Assembly: GCA_022747635.1 (NCBI GenBank)
Contig: JAKTNV010000006.1
Coordinates: 69,995,090 to 70,059,089, forward strand
Direction: 5' to 3'
DNA: 64,000 nt
Source: Hetaerina americana
Taxonomy: Eukaryota; Arthropoda; Insecta; Odonata; Calopterygidae
The position numbers and the translations under genes were made by a program. The notes beneath the pieces were generated by a model, which was not told the origin of the DNA, searched no databases, and worked only from the letters and a program-made list of their open reading frames with translations. Shown piece by piece: positions 1-12,424 of this stretch. Positions within the stretch are counted from its first letter, which is position 1. Every line of letters begins with the position of its first letter.

Positions 1-1080
1 GCTCTCCGATTCCTCACGGCCCGTCCTCAGCATTGAAATCCTTTTCCGCGTCTCATTCCAGTTTTCTATTTTTTCAGAGCTCTGCAGAATTCCATCCCAC
101 TTCATTTCACTTCATTGTTACGGCTCTACGAACTTCATTAATTTTGCAACCCACGATCATTCAAAGGCGCAATACCGTCCAATCTTCATGTGTTTTCCTT
201 CCAGGGCTAATTAAAACAAAATTTGTATTGTACTCCCAAAGTGTACGCTTTTCACTCTTTTAAACTCTTATAACATATTGTTACATTAGCGTAATTCAAC
301 TCTAAAGGGCATTTATTTATTTTGGCTTGCATGTAAATAAAAATTGATAAAGTTTTCGAATATGTACCTCATTTTTATCAATCACTTAAGGCCGTATGTA
401 GACTTAAATCATGAATCCCTATTATTTCACAATATGAAAAGTGAAATACCAAGCAATCGAGTGAAACAGGCGTAATTGATTTTTTTTTAATCGGGCAACT
501 ATTGGAATTCACCTTATCTCTTAAGGATTTGTGCATGGCTCACGGAAATTGTACTGAAAGTTTAAAGTGTCACAACAAAACTTCAACTTTCTCTCTCATA
601 CTCTACTGTTCCACGTGGTCAAATTACATTTTTGCTTCCACGGACTCTTGAGAAAGATAAATTCATATATATATTTTAACCAAACATATAAAATTATCTT
701 ATTCGGCTTGTTAACAATGAAACTAAAATAAGTAAGTCTAAACCTTGAACATGACAGTTCAATAACCTGAGTTGACTAGTAAAACTTTGAAACTTAAGTT
801 TCGTAATCATCAGGGGCACCACAGATTTTCATCTTCTAATTAGTTCCTGATTTCCCTCGAAATATACAGCAAGGAAATTGCTCCTAAATATTTACAACGT
901 TTTTCATGTGTATCGTTTTGCTCACCAACTAAAATACTATTGGCATTGCTATATACATTTTTATACCTATATTTGCAGGAGTAAGTTATTCATGAAAACC
1001 TGAAGAAAGCTTGAAACCAGGATGTGGACTCCTTGAGTATATAATGGCATTACTTGGGAAAAATTACGCCATTTTCAGTA
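1..1080. other. AT-rich sequence, no recognised feature
   Basis: I see only short open frames of low-complexity residue content and ordinary AT-rich sequence. There is no domain signature, terminal repeat or RNA gene on either strand. Confidence 0.6.
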
Positions 1081-1086
1081 ATAACC

Positions 1087-1895
1087 ATGGAGTGGTCTGG
1101 TGAGCATCGAAGCTTTATCGTATAAACGTTCTTTAAGAGCAAAAATAGTGCGATGGCGACGCATAGGGTGCTGTGATTGGGCGACTAAGCATTTTCGCTC
1201 ATCCGGCCCAGGAAGTAAGCAAATTTTTCGTTATTGGGTGGCTGGCAAACCTCGCGAACTTTGCCAAAAACGTCATCATAGCCCCAAAGTGACAGTTGGG
1301 CCCGCTGTGTCCTCCATAGGCATTATATAGCCTTCCTTTTATGAATCTCGAGGTTCAACTGTTATTGTGAGCTCTGTGCGCTATTGTGAGATGCTGGAGC
1401 ACTTCTCACTCCCCAAAATGGAAGAATATGCTGAGGAATATGACACAGAAGCCTTATGGTTTCAACTAGATGGAGTCACCGCTCATACCGTCCGTCGTTC
1501 AGGCCGAATCCTTCAAGAGCAATTCCCCGGCCACCTGATCACCTTACGAGGATATGTGTCTCGGCCCCTCGCTCCCCGGATTTACCCCATTTGATTTTTT
1601 TATGTGGAGATATCTGAAAGCTTAGGTTTACGCAAGTTCAATCAAGGAACTTGGAAGCTGTTAACGAGGCATTTACAGATGTCATCGCTGGAATAACGCA
1701 AGTTATGCTAAGAAGAGTTTTCAAAAACTCTTTTTAACGACAAAAAATTATCATCGTTCACCAAAGTTATCACCTGGATGATATCATTTCAAAAAACTAA
1801 TGAAAAAAATGGCATTAGATATAAATTTTTGAATTATATTGTTTACTTGTAAAAATTTCCCCGTAAAATCAGGCAGTGCATTATGTCTCACCCTG
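1087..1895 (+). pseudogene. decayed mariner-like DDE transposase
   Basis: This is a relic of a Tc1/mariner-superfamily transposase of the type whose N-terminus begins M-x-W-S-x-E-H-R (an HTH domain). The ATG at 1087 opens MEWSGEHRSFIV, then a stop. Frameshifted HTH remnants follow to about 1330. The frame at 1367-1594 then reads WFQLDGVTAHTVRR, matching the family's WFQxDGAxxH segment around the second catalytic Asp. A +1 shift restores TPFDFFMWRYLK, equivalent to LTPxDFFLWGYLK and containing the third acidic residue. The HLDDIIF-like C-terminus lies near 1775. The block between the HTH and the WFQ segment, which should carry the first catalytic Asp, is missing. The 3' edge reads ATGTCTCACCCTG before a TA at 1896, which resembles a terminal repeat end, but I find no matching left end. 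The copy is inactive. Confidence 0.75.
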
Positions 1896-1899
1896 TATA

Positions 1900-2995
1900 T
1901 ATAGGTGCATATAAACATATAGTATATACTTGCATATTAATTATGTATGAAGTATAAAACTTTCAAACTGAGGTGAACTTAGAATTCATTTAACTTTGCA
2001 AACTAAACAAACCCTTTCAGCCACATTATCGAATAACTTGCTCGCACAAACGAGTGAAAGTCATTATTTGACTCCATGGGGAAAGTTTCATTGTTCTGTT
2101 ATGATAAGATTTTTAAAACTACGAAGCTAAAAAATGTAAAAATATCTTAGCATCAATTTCAAATTGAAGAATTTTTCAACTATTCCATTTACTAGATTAT
2201 CCAGTAGTATAGTGTTTTTTAATGTTCTCTATGCCGTATTTTTACTACTTCTAAGCCAACTTTAGCTTTATTTGACCCCAGGGTAAGTTTAGACAATATT
2301 TTAGTTACCATTATGAATGTCCACCTCCTCTTTAATGCTACCAAGTTGCCTCGGGAGAGTGTCATTATTTGTTGATCATATTTTTTTGTTCCTTTGGTAT
2401 GGTAATAATTTCATCTATATCTGACTTTACATAGTTATTACTACAATGTTCTTATTCCAACAGTGAGAATAGTGACATTTAATTAAAATGTATACATGAA
2501 GTCTTTGAAATCCCTCGCTATTTGCTTGAAACTGTAGGAATCAGTTTCCTGAAATCAGAGTTCGCTAAAATAATATTAGTCAATATCTTATTGCCAATTT
2601 AAAAGGGTAACATTTATGTCTTGTTTACATGTATCTATCATAACCTACTCCTAATTTGGTCTGCTTAAACAATTATGGGAGGCCAAAAAATTCAGAAGGA
2701 ATGAAGAAAACTAATCTCATTGTCAAAACCTATGCCCACTATGAGAGACATGATTTATGGGTTTTTCTGCAGAAATTATTTTATTAAACCGGAGTATGAC
2801 TAGAATGATTTTCCAGTGTGACAAGGATGAGCGCCTAATATAAATATAACAAACTAATGATGCGATAAGAAGTTTTATTTTCAATTTGCAAGGCAGAAAG
2901 TGATTAAATTTAATAATAAATTATCGTTGCCAAAAATGGTGCAAATTTATTTTACACATGCCACAGCAAACTCTAATCTATTTATTTAAAACCGT
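1900..2995. other. AT-rich sequence, no recognised feature
   Basis: No coding signature, terminal repeat or RNA-like structure is visible on either strand. Confidence 0.6.
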
Positions 2996-2999
2996 AAAT

Positions 3000-3180
3000 A
3001 GAAAAAAAAATTTCACTTTTCAAAAAATTTTTTAACAACGTACTACACGTTGTGGTTCACAGAATCATCATCAGATACAAGACCTGCACCTGAAGTTGTT
3101 TACCTCACTAAAGTAACGTTCTACGCGTTCTTAGAACGATCATCCGTTGCAAGACCCGTACCAGATGGAAGTTTTTCAGG
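3000..3180 (-). repeat. decayed hammerhead-bearing repeat, two tandem partial units
   Basis: This is related to the inverted-repeat arms at 60500-60677. The plus strand reads AACGTACTACACGTTG followed by TCACAGAATCATCATCAG. Its complement keeps the CTGATGA core, but the GAAAC and GTC parts of the hammerhead have changed to CACAAC and GTA. A second partial unit beginning AACGTTCTACGCGTTC starts 78 bp downstream at 3115 and again ends in a CAAGACC-type segment. Tandem partial units fit the organisation of Penelope-like terminal repeats. A GIY-YIG-bearing Penelope fragment lies about 400 bp downstream, though on the opposite strand. Family assignment is an inference. Confidence 0.5.
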
Positions 3181-3249
3181 CATTTTTTCATTCCTGTAGA
3201 ACTACTAAAAGGTTTAGGAAAATGTGGTAGGTAGAGACTGATTCGTAGT

Positions 3250-3572
3250 ACCCATGAGGAAGGAGTGTGATCGGAAGATTTTGTGGGATAAGTATTAGTT
3301 ACTATTCCGGAAAAGGTAAAGGCTACATCATGTGAGGGCTACAGAAAAATGAGCTTCATTTCCCACGCAGCTAACGTTGTTCTAAGGATCATTAACGAAA
3401 GGATTGAGAGTAGGGTAAATGATTACTTAGGGAATGAGCGGAAGATCCATTTGGGTTTAGGAAGTGGAGAGGCACGCGTGATACCATTGCAGTAATGAGA
3501 TGTCTAATCGAGAGAAATATAGAATTCAATCAGAATGTATTTGCCTGTTTGGTAGATTTCGAAAAGGCGTTT
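3250..3572 (+). mobile_element. RTE-like LINE fragment (N-terminal part of RT)
   Basis: The segment is collinear with about 60826-61125 of the best LINE copy. It covers the sequence encoding the PEDFV, VTIPKKVKA, SLISHAAKIV and IESRxNDYLG segments up to motif A (FVDFEKAF, here LVDFEKAF). It contains frameshifts and single-base changes. Homology stops abruptly after the motif A codons near 3572, where Penelope-like coding sequence takes over. Both ends of the LINE sequence are therefore missing, which simple 5' truncation would not produce. Confidence 0.8.
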
Positions 3573-3574
3573 GT

Positions 3575-4036
3575 TTGAGTTTTTATCGGCTGTATATGTT
3601 ACCCCTAAGCCAACAACGTTATATTAACGAGCTTAAACGCATAAAATACATTACACAAACAACAAATACAAGCTCCAAATTTTATACAAAATATTATCAA
3701 ACAAAAAGAAGAAACTCCATAATAAAAAATGAACTGCGCTTGCATCGCAAAATACCACTCCAAAAAAGGAATTCTCATCAATTCCCTACCACCCCAAACT
3801 CACCAAGGGATTACTATAAGCGTTCAAACCATTCAACACAATTACTACGCATGTAAACACCAAATCTATTTAAAGAATCTCTTAGGAAACCCAAAGATCA
3901 AATTTCCATTCAGAAAATCAGGAATTAACGATATTAAATTCACCACATATAAACGCACGTAGTAAGGACAAACTACATGAAACCTGATTAACTGGTTCAA
4001 AGAGTGCCCATCTTATCACAAAAACCTACAGCGCAT
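3575..4036 (+). pseudogene. Penelope-like element fragment: RT C-terminal linker and GIY-YIG endonuclease
   Basis: The first frame (to 3856) reads PLSQQRYINELKRIKYI, like the conserved region between RT and endonuclease in Penelope-like proteins (ExxxIKxIAxxNGY). The second frame (3729-3962) ends FPFRKSGINDIKFTTYKRT. After two adjacent stops it continues in the same frame as GQTT-stop-NLINWFKEC. This is the GIY-YIG pattern K-S-G-I-Y-K-I-x-C...(Y)-x-G-Q-T-x-R-x-x-x-x-R-F-x-E-H, with YIGQT degraded to stop-stop-GQT and the Arg codon changed to TGA. Stops and a frame change between the two parts make it a pseudogene. Assignment rests on these motifs read by eye. The match is short, but the order of elements is right. 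Confidence 0.65.
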
Positions 4037-4039
4037 ATT

Positions 4040-4735
4040 TAGTGGAATGCAACCAACTCTGACTTTTTATAAAAAAAACTGCATAACTGAAAAAATATGA
4101 GGAGAGATTTTTTATTTTGGAAGAATTCATTGACCTAAAAACACCATCGTCTTACCTATGGTAATCGTCCTTAATATAGAGAATCGGTGCATTTAAGTTC
4201 CGTCCCAAATATGACGTAATGTGACCGACCGAAATCATTTCATTAATAATACTATGAAGCGCAATTGTTTTACAAATTTTCTAAATCAGAAATATAATGT
4301 TTTTAACCGATTTTCAGTATGCTCATCATGTTTTCCCATATACTCGGAAAAATAACAAAGAAGAAGGTAATGAATATTGTTTTCCTTTGTAATTTCGCAT
4401 ATTCACTTCATCTGAAGGAGTGCAGAATGTCTCATTCCCGTATAGACATTAAATGTAAGCATGGACCACTGGTTCTTTGTTTGAGTTACACCTATAAATC
4501 ATTTCTACTTTTGTTTTCTGCATATAAATTTGACCAAAACTGAGAAATTCCTGGTAAATCTCACCGGAGAAAAACGGTTACAAGACGAACTCTAGAGATA
4601 AAAAAATGTGCATTAATTTTGGTTAATATTTTTTCGTATTAATCTACAAAATTAGATTAGAAGTGGATAACAATGTGGTAATATCTCATGGTTGCAAAAG
4701 ATAAACTCCTAGGAGTATTACCTTAAGCTCAAATT
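4040..4735. other. no recognised feature
   Basis: AT-rich sequence with only short uninformative frames. I see nothing assignable. Confidence 0.55.
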
Positions 4736-4739
4736 CACT

Positions 4740-6040
4740 TCCAAGTAATGTACGAACAATAGCAAGAGGATGGAGAGTGGTCAAATTTACACTTAGGAGA
4801 TGATCAGTTATGGTTTAGGCACGCGCGATTCCATTGCAGTAATGACATCTTTGATAGAGAAGAATGAAGAATACAATCAGGACATATTTGCCTGTTTCGT
4901 AGATATCGAAATGGCGCTTGATAGAGTGAATCGGAAAAAAATAATTAGTATATTGCAGAAAATAGGAATGAATTGGAGAGACAGGAGGCCAATCCGCAAT
5001 CCTTACATGTGTAAGCCTGCTAAGGTGCGAGTGGGGAACGGGGAGTCCGGATGGGCAGTGTTAGGAAGAGGTGTAAGGCAGGGTTGCCCATTATCACAGT
5101 TGCTCTTCAACCTGTATGCAGAGGAAATGATTAAAGAGGCATGGGAAGAACTGGAGGTAGGAATGAAAGTGGGCGGGAAATTCGTAAAATCAGTTAGGTT
5201 TGCTGATGACCAAGCTTTAGTTTGTCAGTCAGCCAAGGAGTTGCAAGCAATGCTGAGTGAATTGGAAACTCAGTGTGACAGACATGAGATGAGATTCAAT
5301 ATTAATTAAACAAAGGTTAGGCGATTTTCTAGAAAGAAAGAGGTTAAATTAAACATTGAAATAGGAGGGCAAAAATTGGAGCATGTAGAACAGTTTATGT
5401 ATCTCGGAAGGGTATTGGACCTACACGGTCAAAGTAGTAGGGACGTAAGGAGAAGAATTGCGCTAGGCAAAGAGGCTTTCACAAGAAGGAGGGAGTTGAT
5501 GTCAGGGACGTTGAGTAAGGATATTAAGAAAAGACTCGTCAAAATTTTTATATAGGGCGTAGCTATGTACGGCATGGAAATTTGAAACTTGTTCACTGAA
5601 GCAGAATGATAGAAGTAGATTGGAGGCCTTGGAAATGTGGGTGCGGAGAAGAATGGAGAAAGTGAAATGGACGGAAAGGAAAACAATCGAGTAAGTGCTA
5701 GGTATGGTAGGCGAGGAGAGGGGTTTGTTTGGAGAAATCGTAAGGAGGCTGGAAATAATTGATAAAAAGAATGATAATCGGTTGCGGAATATGGCTGTTG
5801 AAGGCTGTAATGGAGGAGAGAATGTTAGGCAAACGAAGCAACGGTAGCAATAGGATAGGGGTGTTGGACGCGATGAAGGGAGGAAGGAAGTATATGATCG
5901 AAGAGATGAAGAGGGACTTTGTTATTGAGTAGGACGTTTGGTTGTGTTTTATTAGGAGAAATAAATTATTTAATTTGCAGTTGTATAAATTGAAAAACCT
6001 ATCGTAGCCGGTATATTACCTAATAGTAATGTTACGTGAA
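4740..6040 (+). mobile_element. RTE-like LINE, 5'-truncated copy with 3' UTR
   Basis: The copy is collinear with about 60945-62210 of the best LINE copy. It begins within the RT N-terminal region and runs through the RT, the post-RT W-rich segment and the 3' UTR to the terminal CTATC-GTAGCC-GGTAT remnant of the family's 3' hairpin (6000-6015). The open frame 4800-5309 keeps the RT core. Beyond it a lysine codon has become a stop (INI-N-stop instead of ININK), and later sequence contains further stops and indels. This is a dead 5'-truncated insertion, the usual product of target-primed reverse transcription. Confidence 0.88.
4800..5309 (+). pseudogene. RTE-like reverse transcriptase, partial
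   Basis: The 169-residue frame contains RT motif A (ACFVDIEMALDRVN, catalytic Asp kept, usual EKAF changed to EMAL). It also has motif B (GVRQGCPLSQLLFNLYAEE) and motif C (VRFADDQALVCQ, both Asp kept). It lacks the upstream fingers region and the endonuclease, and it ends at a TAA where the family has ININKTKV. The first Met lies inside the RT and is not a natural start. Because the core residues survive while flanking sequence is damaged, inactivation looks moderately recent. Confidence 0.85.
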
Positions 6041-6394
6041 CAGAAGTAATAATTATTAGATTAAAATCTTTAGCTTTACGCATGTAAAAGACATTTTTTT
6101 GTTCAGGCGCTAATTTCTATATATTTTAATAACTACAGAATGATGACCTGACGGTATTGTAAAGTTTCACCGTGACATTTTATATGCATAATTATGGGGA
6201 CCTTGTTTATTTTATTCCATTATTTTCCAAGTATTATGCTAGATTTGACATGAAAGCACGTACTAGAGCGCAAAATGTAAACTCTCATTAAACATTTACA
6301 CTACTGTTGCCAGGTCAATCTAAATAAACGCTGGATTAACGGGGAATAGTGTGCACGATTCTAATCTAGTGAAAACCTAGCTGTAATAATAAAA

Positions 6395-6500
6395 TAATGT
6401 CTGCTGGGTGCCACAAGGATTTTAAGAATCCCATGAGGCAGATTGAAGAAACGAATAATGATTGGGTTATTGAATTTCTACCGTAAGCGGTAGATAATTT
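6395..6500 (+). repeat. relic of the RTE-like LINE 3' UTR
   Basis: TGCTGGGTGCCACAA resembles TGCTAGGGGCCACAA in the 3' UTR of the best copy. About 60 bp later comes CTACC-GTAAGC-GGTAG (6478-6493). This has the same 5-bp stem and 6-nt loop geometry as the 3' hairpin of the other copies. No coding sequence remains. Confidence 0.5.
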
Positions 6501-6504
6501 CTCT

Positions 6505-7295
6505 AATAAACCCACCCTAGCTGCAATACTACTTTATAAGATTTTTTCTTGGCTAAGGGCCCCTGACTATGGTTTCACAAAGACTCCATGAACATTCATT
6601 AAAATTAAAATTTTAAATTACAGTTTGAATTTCATGATTTTCATGTATGGAAAGAAAAGGCGAGATCCGGAGGGGAGGCTAGGGGAATGGAAAGAGGGGG
6701 GAGGCTAAATGACCAATCACGGTCCTTTGTTATGGTCATCCGATAAATGCCGCTCTGCCACCAAGAACTTGCGAGGCGACGTCTTGCAAGCGTTCTGAAG
6801 GCCAAATAACCTCCCTAAGAACGGTGCTGAGGACGTATAAACTCGAGCCAAAACGCTAAGCAGTGATTAACATTTTTAAAATTTCAAATTTTTTGTTGCT
6901 CAATTTTTAAGGAAGTGGTACAGTTGAACGCAGGAATGAATAAGCACCCTCAACCATATCTTTCAATATAATAATAATGTCAAATATGACGTTATTAGGA
7001 AGTTAAAAAAACAATAATTTTCAACATTCATTGGCTCACTCCGACCGTCTATCACGCATGTTTCCGTAGAACGATGCCATCGCACCGGCAAAGGAAACAA
7101 AAAATACCATGAGAATTCAAGATCCTGGTTTAGTTATGATATAGTTTTATGATATTTATCAGCAATAGTCACTATTATATTGTCAGAAATTATATGCCAT
7201 ATAACATGGCGGCACCCTATTGTTATAAAAAGGGGTAATTGGTTTATCTAGCGAAATTTCATATACTTTTTCATATTCGTAGGAATTTTGTAAAT
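6505..7295. other. no recognised feature
   Basis: AT-rich except for a slightly GC-richer stretch at 6660-6860. No coding or repeat signature found. Confidence 0.5.
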
Positions 7296-7299
7296 TGTC

Positions 7300-7870
7300 A
7301 ACTCAAGAAACGAAATAAATGGCTTTTACTTCGTATGAACATACTGACAACGACGATTAAAGGAGTAAAGCTACGTGAAATATTGAAATTAAAGTGCAAA
7401 CCTATAACATTAGTAAGCAGAAGTATTGGACTAGGAAACGAAACTTTTGCTAGGAGGGAATTGAGATGATGAGAGGAATGATGCTAAGAAAATACTCATT
7501 AAAACTCTGATATGGATTAGTCTTAGAAGAAATAGGATAGGGATAGGTCCGAAATGCGAAAATATGGATGTGGAAAAGCGCAAAAAATGAAAATGGATGG
7601 AAAGAAAAACAATCGAAGATTTACCAGGCGTGTGATGCGTGTGCCTTTGGTGTTGGACGAGAGAGATCAAGTAAAGGAGGCAGGAAAGGTGGTTGTAGTC
7701 ATTTTAATAGAGGATGGAACTTAAAGGTCTGTAGTAGAGATTGGAATACAGGTATGGGGAGGAAAATGATTCGCATGTTCAACGGAATGAAGGTAGGTAT
7801 GACGTATGTGGAATTGAAGAATAGTTCATTGCATTATAGGGTGCCAAGGCAAGTCATATTATGCGAGACG
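7300..7870 (+). pseudogene. RTE-like LINE, heavily decayed 3' coding part
   Basis: The aligned pieces follow the order of the best copy: AGAAGTATTGGACTAGGAAACG (RRRIALGKEA region), ACTCATTAAAACTCTGATATGG (VKTLIWS region), ATGGATGTGGAAAAGCGC (MWVWRRME region) and GGAACTTAAAGGTCTGTAG (GMLKTVIEG region). Many indels separate them and no frame persists. It covers only the region downstream of the RT palm. Confidence 0.6.
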
Positions 7871-7874
7871 TAGA

Positions 7875-10140
7875 AATGGAAATACAAGCCGTATTGATTT
7901 TCAGTTTGGATCCATCCAGAATTTACTTGAAAAATTTAAAATACTAGTTAAAGTTATAATAAGTAACTCCATTTAATTCCTCCATCACTACTAAAAATTT
8001 CAAATAGTTCCTACACCCATTAAATTGATGTCATTTATCTTACAACGATTTCGATATATAAGTACAATGTTCTAAATGTTTCACATTAATGTATATTGAT
8101 ATCTGTCCAAAAAAGTTTTAGATTCTGTGAAAACATTGGCAAAATTTAGAATTTTGTTATTCTTAGGAAAAATGTTTTTAATGGCGCATATAATTTAAAA
8201 CAATTTTAATAGCGATTTACTTGTCAGCTACATTCTAATTTACAAACACATACCATTTCTATAACTATTCCACAATGTATTCTATGCTCTGTGAAAAGTC
8301 GTAAACCTCACATTCACATGACTATAACAAGTTCCGTATACATGTATAATTCTTTTGGAACCTAAGGCGTATCTAGATTGAAAATTTTATGTTATTACAG
8401 CATATATTAATCAAAAGTTGAAAAATGAATTTTAATAATTGATAAACAACCCAAGACTAGAACACATGAGTTTTTTCCGGAGGTAAATATGGTCTGTAAC
8501 CTGAAACTGTCTGCATGATGGGCCAAGTATTTGGTCACATTCAATGTGTCCTGTATTTATTTCCAACCAAAGCCGGAATAAAATATAATTTTGGTCACTA
8601 TTCCGATACATATATTGCTATCCAGTTAATTACCTAACAGCTGAAGATAAGCAAGTAAACGTCGGTTAGGGTTTAGGGCGCATGGGAAATAAACTCAGAC
8701 TTCTTCCTTCTAAAGATACAGCTTTTCAGTATCTATAAACTCATGGCTATCTTATACACTTTGTATGACACTGATAAAAATATGACTCCACAATGAGAGA
8801 AGAATCGGAAATGGAGAATGGGTGCTATGCTACAATTAAATAAAAAGCAGCGATAAAAAGTTACATCTAGAGAAAGCTACAAAGCGATAACGTAGAAAGA
8901 AGGGGTGATTCCGGAGTTTCGGATCGACGCTAGCACACCTATACGGTGATTGATGATACTTTGAGTAACACCACGGTAGGTAGAAAAAATGGGCACCACT
9001 GTTGTAGTTCTCCATGGCCGTTAACATCACCGGGGTATATACATAAACAGACCACCCACCCTGTTTCCTTTAGAGGGAGGAAACCAGGTTTATTTAATAC
9101 TTATTCTCAGTGACGGGCCTCCAATATGCATCTTTACGTTTTAAGGAAGCATTTCTCGTCATACTAACTCCACTAGGGAATTATCTCATTGCCAAATGAT
9201 TTGGATTTAAGGAAAAACTGTCAGTAAAAATACGACACGCCTTGTAATGTAATCGAAAATCTTGGAGTTGACAAGAAGAGTATAACCGCCAAAGGCAATG
9301 AGAAGAAAAGTGAAGGCATAGGAAGAAAACGTGATTAATTGATTGTCTCTAAATTTTAATAAATATGAATAATATGGAAGGCTAAATTTGAAGATTAAGT
9401 AAAAAAATCGACACAAAACATCAATATTTACTTAGCATGCGTTGTTTTAGTAAAATAAAAACATTTCGATTGGTTATAGGACAAAGTAATTTAAATTGCG
9501 ATATCATTTTATCTCTATCAAGAATTTTATCATCAATTACATACCCTATTTTTTCTTTGCGCTTAATTTAAATGGTGATATTTTAATCGATTATAAATGA
9601 ACCCGAATCGCAAAATAATTCTTTAAATAATCGTGTTTTCGGAAAAACTAATAACATGCATTGTATTATCATTTGTGAGAGACTCATTTGATAGTATAAT
9701 TACGGTTTCCCATGCAGCTGCAATTAGAAAGACAAAAATACAGTTATTATTAAAAAACTTGATTTTCAGCAGCAAGTTAATTAATAAAAATGACTGTGAA
9801 AAAAATACACTCCTCTATGTAAACCTATATCAATCCGCTTGGTTATAATTTTTGCTTCAACATTAATTCAATGCTATATAATATTTTAATGGGAAATAAA
9901 TTCATCAATACAAAAAATGACGCTCTCCAAATTTACCTAATTGTATTGAAACTAATTCCGGGAATTGGTATTCCAGCAGAGAAACCATATATGTCAAGTA
10001 GAGTGATGAAATTTCGAACCTTTTCCCACATCCTGCCTTGGGGGCATTTTCATTTCTTTTTATTTAATTCTTCTTATGAATTTAAGCATTCATTTACTAG
10101 TTAATCTTAAGCTTTAGTAGACGCAATAATGGATAATACT
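7875..10140. other. AT-rich sequence, no recognised feature
   Basis: Short frames only. I see no domain, terminal repeats or RNA gene. Confidence 0.55.
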
Positions 10141-10149
10141 TTACAAATG

Positions 10150-10203
10150 GAAGAAACGTGTGTATGTATGTGTATATATATATATATGTATGTATTTATG
10201 TGA

Positions 10204-10261
<58 letters not shown>

Positions 10262-10266
10262 TTTTT
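10150..10266. repeat. (TA)n microsatellite with T-tract
   Basis: GTATGTATGTGTATATA-type imperfect repeats lead into a run of about 22 TA units (10209-10252), followed by an uninterrupted T-tract. Confidence 0.95.
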
Positions 10267-10269
10267 GTG

Positions 10270-11325
10270 AAAACTTTTTCCTGAGAACGGCTCTAAGCAC
10301 TTTCATAAGTTTTATTTGTCTACGTTTTTATGTGTAAGAAAAGTCATCCACCAAACATTGGGTGAGCACTGAGCTAGGTATCATCTTCCTAGTTCATTTA
10401 AGGAGTCAAATCAAGAATACGAAAAGGTACTAATTGGGGATGCATATTTTTAAAAGAACACGGCCCTTGGTACTGCCATAAAGCTATTAGGCCAAAGGTT
10501 TTGGGAATGACAAATTTATTGCGTTATGTTTCATCCGTGATAAAATTAATTTGGCGAGTGAAATCGGAGTTTCATATTCGCGAACTAATATCATATATTG
10601 AGGAAAAAGTTTATCAGACACATTTTTTTCATGAAAATCCGTCCCTTCGTGGATATTCTTCCTCTTCGGTTTGAAAGAAAAAACTCATTGAGCAACTGAT
10701 AAGTCCCACATATTATGACTCAAAACTACCTCAAAACACGAGGAACATTTTAAAGTTATTAAGTTATATGAGGTTATCCAGTTCTCTGGGTTATAAGATG
10801 ACTTTACAAAGGAGTTTTCTTTTTTTGTATTTTCCTATTCATTAAACGTTTTTATGAAAAGTAATGAAATAAGCTCAATTATTATTAAATTTAGTTTAAA
10901 ATAATATCAAAGTTGTTTTGAATAGAGTTAAAATATTCCTTCTATCGTTCCATCGATCATAATTTATTTGGCAGTGGCAGAAGAATAACTCCCAACAAAA
11001 GACGGTTAACGCCAAGTTCCCTTTGAAGAAGGATGAATATGAAAAAGGCTAGAAATATGCTAAACGATCCTAAAAAATTAAGAAGAATATTTACACAAGC
11101 GGTTGGCAACCTCTAGAGACCAAAGGGATTGAATGCTGGTTAAAGAAACTACTGCAGAAACCCAGAAAGAGAAAGAAAGAAAATTCATGAAAAAAAATTA
11201 ACATGAAGAAAAGAAAATGATTTCGATGAGAATAGCTTAGATGGAGGCATGGTTGATTGCGAGATTTAAAGCCCATTAAGAAAATTGAAACTAAATAACA
11301 CCCCAAGGGTAGAAAACCATACCAT
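10270..11325. other. no recognised feature
   Basis: AT-rich with no recognisable coding content. Confidence 0.5.
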
Positions 11326-11329
11326 TGAG

Positions 11330-12420
11330 CTTCTTCAATACTTAAAAAAACGTGGAAGAGATAATTTGGATGGGTTTCATTGATAGCATTTAATAAGGAA
11401 TGTATGTAGAGCTATACATTTTATTTCACACGGAGTAGAGGTTTAGTTTCAAGAAGAAGATAGGTTCGCGTGATATAGCAAAAAAGGGGTCACCTACAGA
11501 AAAAGTCAGTACGCAATAGTTTCCTAGGCAGATTTGAAAAAATGTTCGATGGAGTACATTGGGTTGAATTAATGTCTGCATTGAAGAAGATGGTATGAAA
11601 TCAGCCAAGCAGGAGACTTATACAGAACCTGTACATTTTTCAGAAAGGTCGAATGTATGTGGCGGCATGGAGCATCGAGATATACATGTTGTACTAGGCG
11701 TGAGACTAAGAAATTTATGCCCACTAGCTTGCTGTTTTCAATAATTATGCGGAGGTAAAAAAGTCAAAGAGACATGGGAAGGTCTGAATGTAGGAGCAGC
11801 AGTAGGCGGAGAAATCATAAATCAGCTAGTGTTGAGGACGATCAAGCTTCAGTAGGCCAACCAGCCAGATCAGCCAATCATTGCTGAGTTCTTAAGAGAG
11901 AAGTATGATAGCTTGGTATCTATGTAAACCAACAGAGGTTATAGGGTTTTTGAGAAAGAAAAAACCGAAGTGTAACATTAAAATAGGTAGCGATAAGGTT
12001 AAAAAAAACTAAGACTGTTGGAGCAGGTAACTTATTTTGGAGATTATTAGGACCTATTTGAATAAAGTAGTATAGATATAAGAAGATGAAACTGCGTTAA
12101 GCAAAGATGTTTTCACAAGGAGGAAGAAATCAATGACTGAGAAGTTTAATACGGATGTCCAAAAATATTACCGAAACATCAGACATAGCGTATGGTTTTG
12201 TGCGGAGGAATGGTCATTAAAGCAAGATAGGCGTAGATTTGAGTGTTCTTAGACCTGGGTTTGGAGAAAAATGGAATAATTGAAATAGACGGAAAGGAAA
12301 AAAAACCAATAAAAGCATAATAAAAAGAAAAGTAAGAGGATATATGGAGAGTAATAAGAAGCAGAATCAAAGAGAAATATAATGATTTAATAATGAGTAC
12401 ACGTTGCGGCAACATAGCAT
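11330..12420 (+). pseudogene. RTE-like LINE, old decayed RT copy
   Basis: Across frames the plus strand encodes an RT-like series. DLKKMFDGVHWVELM near 11531-11575 corresponds to motif A (DFEKAFDRVNWEKLM). ETWEGLNVGAAVGGEI near 11770 corresponds to EAWEGLEVGMKVGGEF. AYGFVRRNGHxSKxG near 12188 corresponds to the SVAMYGVETWSLKQED region, followed by a WxWRKME segment. It contains many stops and frameshifts, and the FADD motif is degraded. It is more diverged than the other plus-strand copies and may be an older subfamily. Confidence 0.65.
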
Positions 12421-12424
12421 CCTA

